This document shows positions 1 to 5,147 of a stretch of 5,691 nucleotides of DNA, in pieces. Below the pieces are notes generated by a model. It ran no database searches and was not told where the DNA came from. It saw nothing but the letters and a program-made list of their open reading frames with translations. How positions within the stretch are numbered: the stretch's first letter is position 1; every line of letters begins with the position of its first letter. The stretch lies in NCBI GenBank assembly GCA_025929455.1, contig JAICMB010000250.1, positions 1 through 5,691 on the forward strand, read 5' to 3'. The translations under genes and the position numbers were made by a program. Source of the DNA: Bryobacteraceae bacterium (lineage in GTDB: Bacteria; Acidobacteriota; Terriglobia; Bryobacterales; Bryobacteraceae).

Positions 1-104
1 CCGGCCTGATGTAAATCATCATCCAAGTACTCGATTTCGCCGGACGGGAACGTAACTTCAAAGCGAATCTTCCTTTGTTCGAGCTCCTGAACGCTGAACA
101 ACAT
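1..104 (-). CDS. YceD/DUF177 family protein, N-terminal part (gene runs off the left edge)
   Basis: Only the first 34 codons are in the window. The start is ATG at 104, preceded by a good ribosome-binding site: GAGGTG (complement of 110-115) lies six bases upstream. The peptide begins MLFSVQELEQRKIRF and continues through a PSGEIEYLDDD stretch. This resembles, from memory, the opening of acidobacterial DUF177 proteins, the family of E. coli YceD, which is linked to 23S rRNA accumulation and is normally encoded just before rpmF (ribosomal protein L32). The DUF177 cysteine motif and rpmF would lie beyond the left edge and cannot be checked here. It appears to have its own promoter (188-196), so it is probably not part of the metabolic operon to its right. 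I am fairly confident of the coding call and moderately confident of the family. Confidence 0.75.
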   Translation of the reverse strand, partial: MLFSVQELEQRKIRFEVTFPSGEIEYLDDDLHQA

Positions 105-134
105 TGCTGCACCTCGGGCGCACGCTCACCCGGC

Positions 135-151
135 GCGCGCGAATCGCGCGC
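135..151. repeat. GC-rich inverted repeat in the YceD leader
   Basis: The arms GCGCGCGA and TCGCGCGC are perfect 8-base complements around a single central A. In RNA the loop would have to open to about seven bases, leaving a five-pair G/C stem. It falls between the proposed promoter and the YceD ribosome-binding site. No T-run follows it on either strand: the seven-T run on the minus strand (163-169) precedes it. It therefore does not look like an intrinsic terminator. It may be a structured leader or simply G+C-rich low-complexity sequence. Confidence 0.4.
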
Positions 152-187
152 ACACGGCAATTAAAAAAATCCGGGCGCGCTAGATTC

Positions 188-196
188 AGTATAGCA
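188..196 (-). promoter_or_regulatory. Extended -10 promoter for the YceD-like gene
   Basis: On the minus strand the sequence reads TGCTATACT, a TGn extension followed by TATACT, one mismatch from the TATAAT consensus. It lies 16 bases past the stop of the MBL gene and about 80 bases before the YceD start. No good -35 is present at 16-18 bases spacing, which is tolerable for an extended -10 promoter. The expected transcript would begin near 181 and have a leader of about 75 bases. The call rests on motif and position only. Confidence 0.4.
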
Positions 197-212
197 GCCT
201 AAGATGTTGAGT

Positions 213-968
213 TTATAGCTCAAATACACGTCCGGCCCCCGCCTCCACGCACTTCGCGCCAAATGCCCGCCGCAGCGCCGCCGTCGCCTTCGCCCCCGTG
301 CAATGCGCCGGCGCGATCGTATCTACATGCCGCGCCCGCAGCGCCGCCACCGCCGCACTGATCTCGCGATCGCCCGCCTCGTACAAATGCAACCCGCCAA
401 CCACCAGCCGCACGGGTTTTCCCCGATGCTGCGCCTCAACGGTCGCCAGCACGCGCCCGATCCCCGGATGCGCGCACGAAACGAGCACCACCAGCCCCTT
501 CGACGTCTCCATCACCAGCGCCTCTTCCGCGGGCGCTCCCGCGATGCGTCCAGTGGTGTAAATCCCAGGCGCGATGCGCGCCGCTGCGGCGTGCGGTGTC
601 GCATGCAATCCCACCTCCGCCGCCAGATCCGGCGCGGGCAGCATCCCGTCCAGCGCGCTTAACAACGCGTCCGGCATGTGCTTAAACACGCCGCCGCGAG
701 GAGCCGCGTGCTCATGCGAGATCACGACCGCGTCGATGCTCGACTTTGCAACGCCCAGCGTGCGCAGGTTGGCGTTGAACGCCGCCGGATCGCCGCCTAC
801 GTCAAACAGTACCCGCCGGCCTTGAACCTCTACGAGCGCGCTAAATCCCCACGCGGTGTGCATGTCCGGCCGCGCGGCGCTGGTGTCCACCACAATAGTG
901 ATGCGGTCGGCCGCCGCTGCCGTCGAAACGGCGCAAGCGAACAGTACAAGCGACCACCGCAGCTTCAG
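213..968 (-). CDS. Exported MBL-fold metallo-hydrolase-like protein, probable CTG start, incomplete HxHxDH motif
   Basis: The protein has 251 residues if it starts at CTG 968. The first ordinary start in frame is GTG 893, giving 226 residues. I prefer CTG because it restores a signal peptide: MKLRWSLVLF, an alanine-rich stretch, and likely cleavage near A20/D21. It also restores a first beta strand (DRITIVVD) that GTG would cut through. AGAGG (978-974) lies five bases before CTG, and CTG overlaps the upstream TGA as CTGA. No ATG, GTG or TTG occurs in frame between the signal region and position 893. MBL landmarks (CTG numbering) are WGFSALVE, FDVGG, SHEH (H85, H87), SCAHPG (H167), GGLHL (H194) and PAHCTG (H222), as in periplasmic or DHPMR-synthase-like MBL proteins. 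The usual HxHxDH reads HEHAAP, so the Asp and the last His are Ala89 and Pro90. No frameshift explains this. A two-metal hydrolase site is unlikely to be complete. As last gene of the operon it may act on, or sense, a product of the pathway. The substrate is unknown. Confidence 0.8.
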   Translation of the reverse strand: MKLRWSLVLFACAVSTAAAADRITIVVDTSAARPDMHTAWGFSALVEVQGRRVLFDVGGDPAAFNANLRTLGVAKSSIDAVVISHEHAAPRGGVFKHMPDALLSALDGMLPAPDLAAEVGLHATPHAAAARIAPGIYTTGRIAGAPAEEALVMETSKGLVVLVSCAHPGIGRVLATVEAQHRGKPVRLVVGGLHLYEAGDREISAAVAALRARHVDTIAPAHCTGAKATAALRRAFGAKCVEAGAGRVFEL

Positions 969-1804
969 ACCGACCTCTCGATCGCCTCCAGATACGGCAC
1001 CGCTGCGCGTAGGTCGGCGATGCGCTCTTCCTGGTTCTCCGCTTCGCGCTCAATGTTCAGCGGCCCGCGAAACCCGATCTCCTTCAGCTTGCGCACGAAG
1101 CGCTCAATTCCCACCGCGCCTTTGCCGAGCGGCCGCTCCGTGCCCAGCGCGTCCGGCTGGTCTTTCGGCGGCCAGTCGCCGTCTTTCGCGTGCACCGACA
1201 ACACATGCGGAGCAAGCACGCCCAACGCCTCGATCGGATCGCCCGTCCCGTACAGAATCATGTTCGCGGGGTCAAAGTTGATGCCGACATTGCGCCGGTC
1301 GACCGCGCGCAGAAAATCGAGCAGCTCGCGCGCCGGCTCTTGCCCCGTTTCGAGCGCGAACGTCTGTCCGTTTTTCGCCGCGTGATCGCAAATCCGCCGG
1401 ACGCCGTCGAGCACGTCGCGATAATCGGGGTTGCTGTTGTCGGCCGGAATGAAGCCGACATGGCACGCGATGCTCTTCACGCCCAGCTCGGCCGCGAACG
1501 AGCTCACATCGAGCGTACGCTGGATCCGCTCCTTGCGCGTCTCGCGCGGAACGAACCCAACCGTCCGCTGCACGGTCGGTATGTCTGCGTAGCTCTCGCC
1601 GTTGTAGGCGCAGAACACCGTCACGAGCGTGAACTGTTCCTCCTTCAGCGCGTCGCGCCAGTCCGCCGTGAAGTTGCCGGTGAGCTCGGTCGCACCCGCG
1701 ATGCCGAGCTGCCCGCAGCGCACCCCCAGCGATTTAATCTCGGAAAGGCGGTCGCGGTCCGCCCAGAACATTACGCCTGTTTCGCGATTTCTAAGTGCTT
1801 GCAT
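965..1804 (-). CDS. Sugar phosphate isomerase/epimerase family protein (xylose isomerase-like TIM barrel)
   Basis: This 279-residue protein fits the AP-endonuclease-2/xylose isomerase-like TIM-barrel family (PF01261), whose members isomerise or epimerise sugars, inositol derivatives and ketoses with a divalent metal. Likely metal and catalytic residues sit at the expected strand ends: E152 in LETGQEP, D178 in NFDPANM, H205 in SVHAKDGD and E252 in NIEREAE, with H115 in ACHVG. There is no signal peptide, so it is cytoplasmic. Two starts are possible. ATG 1804 has GGAG ten bases upstream and keeps the whole first strand (TGVMFWA). ATG 1771 overlaps the preceding TAA as TAATG and would give 268 residues. 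I keep 1804 because the shorter form cuts into strand 1. It overlaps the oxidoreductase gene by 34 bases, implying translational coupling. This pairing is common in sugar or inositol catabolic clusters. The substrate is not deducible. Confidence 0.9.
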   Translation of the reverse strand: MQALRNRETGVMFWADRDRLSEIKSLGVRCGQLGIAGATELTGNFTADWRDALKEEQFTLVTVFCAYNGESYADIPTVQRTVGFVPRETRKERIQRTLDVSSFAAELGVKSIACHVGFIPADNSNPDYRDVLDGVRRICDHAAKNGQTFALETGQEPARELLDFLRAVDRRNVGINFDPANMILYGTGDPIEALGVLAPHVLSVHAKDGDWPPKDQPDALGTERPLGKGAVGIERFVRKLKEIGFRGPLNIEREAENQEERIADLRAAVPYLEAIERSV

Positions 1805-2817
1805 GGAATGCGTGCTCCGTTTTCATTGCGCGCTTCAACCAGCAGGCGCGTCAGTCTCACGGCGGCGGCCGACTCTTCCGGCATACAGCGCGCGGGCCGC
1901 TCGCCGCGTGCAATGCAATCGGTGAAATATTGAATCTCGGCCTGATAGCCGTCCGTCTCCGGCTGCGGCAGTTCCTCGACGCTGCCGTCCTCGCGATATA
2001 GCGTGGGGGGCCGCCCCGCGGAGCTGTATTCCACGGTGCCTTTGTCTGCCACTACCGTGTACTCCATCGAGAACGGATACGATTTCGGGTGATGCCAGCC
2101 GCCGGCGACAATCGCCGTGCCCTGGCCCGGATAATGCAGCGCGCCCGTGATCACATCGATGCCGGCTTCCGCCTGCGCATATCCAGTCGCCGAAACCTCC
2201 GCCGGCGCGCCGAACAGATGCAGGCACATATCGACGTCGTGGATGAGCAAATCGAAAACGCCGCCGCCGCTTTTGTGCGGATCGCCCAGCCAGGTGCTCC
2301 ATGCGGGCGCCGCGCAGCGCCGCCGCAAGGTCGCATGCCGCGCCGCGCCGAGCTTGCCGTCCACCAGTACGTCCCGCAGCGCGTTATAGATCGGCATGAA
2401 GCGCAACACCTGCGCGGTCATTAAGACGCGGCCGGACCGTTCCGCCTCGCGCACCATCGCATCGGCCGAATCGCCATCGAGCGCCATCGGCTTTTCGACC
2501 AGCACGTGCTTGCCCGCGCGCAGCGCCTCGATCGCCACCGGCGCGTGCATATAGGTCGGCAGGCAGATATCGACGGCGTCAATGCTGCGGTCTTCCAGCA
2601 CCGCCTCAATCTCGCCGTATTTCTTTACGCCCCCGAAATCGAATTTCTCGCCGGGCCCGCCCAGATTACCTTGGATCCCGCTCAAATCCCCGCCGCGTTT
2701 GCGCTCATCGGCGCTGCAAACCGCCGCCAGTTCCGCGCCGCGCACGCCGCGCAGCCCTTTTAAGTGCATGCTGCCCATGAACCCCAGGCCAAGCACCGCA
2801 ATTCGCATAAGCAACAT
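1771..2817 (-). CDS. Gfo/Idh/MocA family NAD(P)-dependent oxidoreductase
   Basis: This 348-residue cytoplasmic enzyme has the two-domain layout of the family, which oxidises or reduces hydroxyls of sugars, inositols or amino-sugars with NAD(P). The N-terminal Rossmann fold shows IAVLGLGFMGSMH (residues 6-18). The family signature HVLVEKPMA carries the EKP motif at 108-110. The C-terminal alpha/beta domain has GGGVFDLLIHDVD (184-196), with the usual catalytic histidine probably H193. The family length is typically 330-380. Translation may start at ATG 2817 or at the ATG three codons on (2808), which would give MRIAVLGLG, the more usual opening; neither has a clear ribosome-binding site. It is the first gene of a three-gene operon with the TIM-barrel isomerase and the MBL protein. 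A 14-bp palindrome about 80 bases upstream is a possible operator. Confidence 0.92.
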   Translation of the reverse strand: MLLMRIAVLGLGFMGSMHLKGLRGVRGAELAAVCSADERKRGGDLSGIQGNLGGPGEKFDFGGVKKYGEIEAVLEDRSIDAVDICLPTYMHAPVAIEALRAGKHVLVEKPMALDGDSADAMVREAERSGRVLMTAQVLRFMPIYNALRDVLVDGKLGAARHATLRRRCAAPAWSTWLGDPHKSGGGVFDLLIHDVDMCLHLFGAPAEVSATGYAQAEAGIDVITGALHYPGQGTAIVAGGWHHPKSYPFSMEYTVVADKGTVEYSSAGRPPTLYREDGSVEELPQPETDGYQAEIQYFTDCIARGERPARCMPEESAAAVRLTRLLVEARNENGARIPCKHLEIAKQA

Positions 2818-2847
2818 GGTACAAGACGGAGCGCCGTTTCACACGTT

Positions 2848-2907
2848 TCACCGCCATCCTTTGCTCGCGAGCCAGTCCTCCCACCAGCGCTCATTCTGCT
2901 TGAGATC
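2848..2907 (-). pseudogene. Orphan 3' fragment of a DUF6624 gene
   Basis: On the minus strand this stretch translates to DLKQNERWWEDWLASKGWR followed by a TGA stop. It matches the last residues of the intact DUF6624 protein at 4551-5141, which ends DDQRWWEQWLAGKGWRR. In the 13-residue core from RWWE to GWR, 11 residues are identical, and the DNA of the two copies is also visibly similar (14 identical bases at ccgccatcctttgc). A TGA at 2908-2910 closes the frame immediately upstream, and nothing further upstream resembles DUF6624. It is therefore the tail of a lost paralogue, or a small duplication of the 3' end. It now lies 30 bases before the oxidoreductase start. It has no start codon and is not expected to be expressed as a protein. 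Confidence 0.6.
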
Positions 2908-2912
2908 TCAAG
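2899..2912. repeat. Perfect 14-bp palindrome, possible operator
   Basis: CTTGAGATCTCAAG reads the same on both strands. It lies about 80 bases upstream of the oxidoreductase start, where a repressor of LacI, GntR or similar type could bind. One 14-bp palindrome in a window of this length is not far above chance, and it coincides with the edge of the DUF6624 fragment. The regulatory reading is speculative. Confidence 0.3.
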
Positions 2913-3128
2913 GGCGGAAGTCAAACAGCGCCGGAAAGCACGGGTGGCCCAACATGACACGGAGCCCTGCGCACCCCCTCACAGCGGCGCTCGCAATAAT
3001 TTGCAGCGCACTGCCAGCGGAATCCGGCTTCGAGATGCTCGTGGCAGCACCCACCATGAGCGCGGTTGAAGAGCTGCAAGAAGGGTTCAAGCGATTACTC
3101 GATCCATTGCCGAGGGCCTGTACAGTGC

Positions 3129-3932
3129 TCACTGAACGGTCGTGATTTCTAACACAATCGAACTGCATAGCCCCGGAAGCATCTGCAGCGTTCGATCAAG
3201 TTCAGCGCGCATTGCAGAGGGTATCTTTTCTACCCATTTACCATAAACCGTGTTATTCAGTCCGAAAATCCGGTACTGCGACGCGCCGAGATTTCGGGCC
3301 AGGTCCTGGAGGTCGCCCACAGTATATTCTCTAACGTGTCCAACGAAGGGATCACTGTAATAGTAATGATCATAGGATCCGTAATTCGTCCGGCCGCGGA
3401 GGACACCTAGACGTTTTCTGACGTTCACTGCATTAGGGACTTCGATGAGCATCGTGCCGCCAGGTTTCAACGCGTGCAGCGCGGACTCCAATACTACTCG
3501 TGGAGAACAATGGAGATGTTCGATGCAATGGAAGCTGGTGACTACATCAACAGAGTGCCGGCCAAACTTCTGAGCTAAATCGTATGTTGAAATCTCACTT
3601 GGTATGAATTGAACCCCGGAGGCCTCAAGAAGTCGTACCTGATCTGAAATGTCCGTTGGTGAACTGGCCTTGTGCTCCCAGTATTGACCTAGCATATCAA
3701 CTACATACACGCGCATACCAAGCTGAGCTAGGACACCGTTATGGGCTGATACGCCTCCACCCAAATCGACGAGGGTTCCCTGTTCCCGGTATAAGTTGAG
3801 CACCCGAACAACATCGGCCTCCCACCGAAGCTCGCCCTGGAATTCCGGCGGATACCCCGCTCTCAAATCTGCTACCCGCCGCGCGACCTCGTGCCTGCTC
3901 AGGGCGCTTTTTGAAGCGGAGCTGCTCATCAT
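3129..3932 (-). CDS. Class I SAM-dependent methyltransferase
   Basis: This 267-residue soluble protein has the Rossmann-like methyltransferase core. Motif I is LVDLGGG (54-60), the acidic residue after strand 2 is D79 in VYVVDM, motif II/III is TSFHCIEHL (132-140) with the typical CIEH, and LKPGGTMLIEVPN spans 155-167. The CIEH/KPGG pattern places it near Methyltransf_11/23-type enzymes often found in polysaccharide or small-molecule modification. The substrate is unknown and no glycan genes are adjacent. ATG 3932 is followed at once by a second ATG; GAGGG lies six bases upstream of the first, which supports that start. Base composition stands out: the two 60-base stretches 3301-3420 each hold 30 G/C, against 46 in 2281-2340. 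This, with debris on both sides, suggests horizontal acquisition. Confidence 0.88.
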   Translation of the reverse strand: MMSSSASKSALSRHEVARRVADLRAGYPPEFQGELRWEADVVRVLNLYREQGTLVDLGGGVSAHNGVLAQLGMRVYVVDMLGQYWEHKASSPTDISDQVRLLEASGVQFIPSEISTYDLAQKFGRHSVDVVTSFHCIEHLHCSPRVVLESALHALKPGGTMLIEVPNAVNVRKRLGVLRGRTNYGSYDHYYYSDPFVGHVREYTVGDLQDLARNLGASQYRIFGLNNTVYGKWVEKIPSAMRAELDRTLQMLPGLCSSIVLEITTVQ

Positions 3933-3962
3933 GCTATTCCCTCACCAATACAATCTCGAGTG

Positions 3963-3983
3963 CGACATCTGACGACATCTGAC
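3963..3983. repeat. Short tandem repeat (10 bp, two copies)
   Basis: The unit gacatctgac occurs twice head to tail, with one extra matching base on the left. It lies 31-51 bases upstream of the methyltransferase start, within its probable untranslated leader or promoter. It could be a small replication-slippage duplication or a pair of protein-binding half-sites. I have no evidence for either. Confidence 0.5.
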
Positions 3984-4026
3984 TAACCGCAGTTCCCGGA
4001 GTTGCGCTAGTTCGGATTTCCTATAG

Positions 4027-4185
4027 TCATATAGTCCACCAAATCGGATGCTCCAGTGCAAGGGACCGTGAACGAGTCGTGGGCTTCGACCTACATGCGC
4101 GCCGGCGGCTCGTGGTGCCGCTGCCGGTTATCGTCTGGCCCGTAGCGACTGTGGGGGTCAGAATCGTGAGGAGCAGCCGTTTCAC
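4027..4185 (-). CDS. Doubtful 52-residue secreted peptide or relic of a secreted protein's start
   Basis: A GTG at 4185 opens a 52-codon frame beginning MKRLLLTILTPTVATGQTIT. This looks like a Sec signal peptide: K2 and R3, a hydrophobic core, then a small-residue cleavage region before GQTITGSGTT. After about residue 25 the peptide becomes arginine-rich and atypical (SRRRACRS). The minus frame downstream at about 3999-4080 reads sensibly instead (VEAHDSFTVPCTGASDLVDY), ending at TAG, so a decayed, frameshifted gene is as likely as a real small peptide. No convincing ribosome-binding site precedes the GTG. Confidence 0.2.
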   Translation of the reverse strand: MKRLLLTILTPTVATGQTITGSGTTSRRRACRSKPTTRSRSLALEHPIWWTI

Positions 4186-4370
4186 ACCGGAACAGTTTAA
4201 CGCCATTTAGAGGGCCGGTGATATGCTGCGTGCGCTTGAAATCACATCTGGAATTGTTGCAGGAATCCGCACTGAACCGGCGGCGTGTTCTTGCCATATT
4301 CCGGGCCGGTGCCACACGCGCAATCATTGGTCCCGTATCGCAGCGCGCCCGCAGAGGCCGACACCTGCAC

Positions 4371-4540
4371 GGCGACGTGGTTTCGCGCGATCCACTCTGC
4401 GCGACGTGGGGCAATACGGCGAGGACGTCTCCTCGCGTACTATCGATGTGCACAGCGTATGCTTGCGGCAGAAAATCGAGGCGAACCCGCTACGGCCGCG
4501 CCACACCCTTATTGTGCGCGACATCAGCTGCCGCTTCGCG
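4371..4540 (+). pseudogene. Relic of an OmpR/PhoB-type response regulator DNA-binding domain
   Basis: Read on the plus strand, 4371-4397 gives GDVVSRDPL. After a one-base frame change near 4397 the next frame gives LRDVGQYGEDVSSRTIDVH, then LRQKIEANPLRPRH and VRDISCRFA. This follows in order and spacing the C-terminal winged helix of OmpR/PhoB regulators: (v)SRexLLxxVW, then RTVDVHIxxLRxKLExxP, then IxTVRGxGYRF. Decay is visible: the frameshift, W to G after DV, and the hairpin TVRGxGY altered to IVRDISC. There is no receiver domain or start codon upstream and no stop right after the RF motif. It is antisense to the flanking genes and ends about 10 bases from the DUF6624 stop. A two-component gene was probably lost here. 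The homology is recognised by eye, not by alignment. Confidence 0.6.
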
Positions 4541-4550
4541 CGCGCTCACG

Positions 4551-5141
4551 TCACCGCCGCCATCCTTTGCCGGCGAGCCACTGCTCCCACCACCGCTGGT
4601 CGTCTTCGATGGCTCGCCGTTCCTCAATCGGCAATTCCGGGCCGAGCTCCGGAACGCGATGCAACGGCCCCAGTCCTACCTCGGCCCGCAATTCGTTCAC
4701 GCGCGCCGGGTCCGCCAGTTTCCAGGGCCGCGCCCGCCCGTCCACCGGATCGTCCAGCCATTGCGTCCCATAGCGCTGCGGACGGCCCTCTTGCATCGCG
4801 ATGCGATCTTCCAGATACGCCGCGTGCCATCGCGGAACGCGCCCCGCGTCCGCAGCCGCTTGCAGAAGGATGAGACAGTCCCGCTGCAACTGCGGGCCGC
4901 CGACCGCATGCTGCACGATAAGCCACGCCGCTTCCGCCCCGTCCTTGCCCGCTGCCTCCTCGTCGGGCCAACCGTGCTCAGCAATGAGTTCTTTGAGCCG
5001 GTTTGCATTCCGTACGTGCACAAGTTCCATGCGCGGAACATACGCGCCACCAAGTTCGCCGGATTCCACCAACTCTTTTCGCACGCGCAAGTCTTCCTCT
5101 CGCATGGCGAGGAGTTCGGAGCGGAGTGCAACCTTGAGCAT
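4551..5141 (-). CDS. DUF6624 domain-containing protein
   Basis: This 196-residue soluble protein has no signal peptide. It matches from memory the DUF6624 pattern: an acidic, arginine-rich N-terminal helix (LLAMREEDLRVR), HGWP at 56-59, AWLIVQHA at 72-79, AYLEDRI at 108-114, GRPQRYGTQ at 119-127, and a tryptophan-rich end (RWWEQWLAGKGWR). The biochemical role of the family is not established to my knowledge; members appear as stand-alone proteins in many bacteria. The conserved His, Glu-Asp and Gly-Arg-Pro-Gln motifs could form an active site, but that is inference. ATG 5141 follows the stop of the DoxX-like gene by six bases, with no clear ribosome-binding site, suggesting operon linkage and coupling by re-initiation. 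A fragment of a paralogous 3' end lies at 2848-2907. Confidence 0.85.
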   Translation of the reverse strand: MLKVALRSELLAMREEDLRVRKELVESGELGGAYVPRMELVHVRNANRLKELIAEHGWPDEEAAGKDGAEAAWLIVQHAVGGPQLQRDCLILLQAAADAGRVPRWHAAYLEDRIAMQEGRPQRYGTQWLDDPVDGRARPWKLADPARVNELRAEVGLGPLHRVPELGPELPIEERRAIEDDQRWWEQWLAGKGWRR

Positions 5142-5147
5142 GTTTGA

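Larger units (their letters stand above)
2818..3128. other. Gap upstream of the oxidoreductase operon: promoter region and gene debris
   Basis: These 311 bases hold no convincing intact gene. The left part contains the DUF6624 relic and, at its edge, a 14-bp palindrome. The operon promoter is expected here on the minus strand. A TTGACT (complement of 2919-2924) could serve as a -35, but no good -10 lies 16-18 bases after it. The right part (about 2955-3128) carries open but unrecognised frames on both strands. I see no clear terminator for the methyltransferase gene, which ends at 3129. Confidence 0.5.
3933..4550. other. Gene-free stretch with decayed fragments
   Basis: These 618 bases hold no intact recognisable gene. 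From left to right I see the methyltransferase ribosome-binding site (about 3939-3943), a tandem 10-bp repeat (3963-3983), a tatagtc direct repeat (4022-4035), a doubtful short secreted-peptide frame on the minus strand (4027-4185), about 180 bases with nothing I recognise, and a plus-strand response-regulator relic (about 4371-4540). The methyltransferase promoter should lie in the left part, but I could not find a convincing -35/-10 pair. Confidence 0.55.

Noticed and set aside
135..169. GC-rich inverted repeat next to an A/T run as an intrinsic terminator
   Set aside because: On the minus strand the T-run comes before the repeat, and on the plus strand the run is A. Neither orientation gives a stem followed by U residues.
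931..945. Lipoprotein signal (LFAC) in the MBL leader
   Set aside because: Phe at the -2 position and a cysteine as early as residue 12 fit the lipobox poorly. An ordinary Sec signal with cleavage after the alanine run fits better.
678..1385. Long open frame on the plus strand (235 codons) opposite the MBL and isomerase genes
   Set aside because: It is antisense to two clearly homologous minus-strand genes. Its translation is rich in Arg, Ser and Pro, shows no known motif, and is typical of a shadow frame in G+C-rich DNA.
1190..1933. Plus-strand frame of 247 codons
   Set aside because: It is antisense to the isomerase and oxidoreductase genes, its composition is arginine-heavy, and it has no recognisable domain.
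2954..3145. Plus-strand 63-codon frame with a GGGTGG six bases before its ATG and a mildly signal-like start
   Set aside because: It has no recognisable homology, it runs antisense into the 3' end of the methyltransferase, and every other gene is on the minus strand. The evidence is too weak to call it a gene.
2908..3168. Minus-strand 86-codon frame overlapping the methyltransferase 3' end
   Set aside because: It begins inside the methyltransferase in another frame and resembles no known family.
4165..4205. Plus-strand peptide SRFTPEQFNAI as a transposase OrfA start
   Set aside because: The resemblance covers only a few residues, is followed at once by a TAG, and no further transposase motif or terminal inverted repeat is seen.
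4091..4453. Minus-strand frame of 120 codons in the gene-free stretch
   Set aside because: Its composition is low in hydrophobic residues, no motif is visible, and it is antisense to the response-regulator relic.
4218..5147. Plus-strand frame of 309 codons, the longest non-homologous frame on that strand
   Set aside because: It covers the DUF6624 gene in antisense and the response-regulator relic in another frame. Arg and Ser dominate and nothing resembles a known protein.
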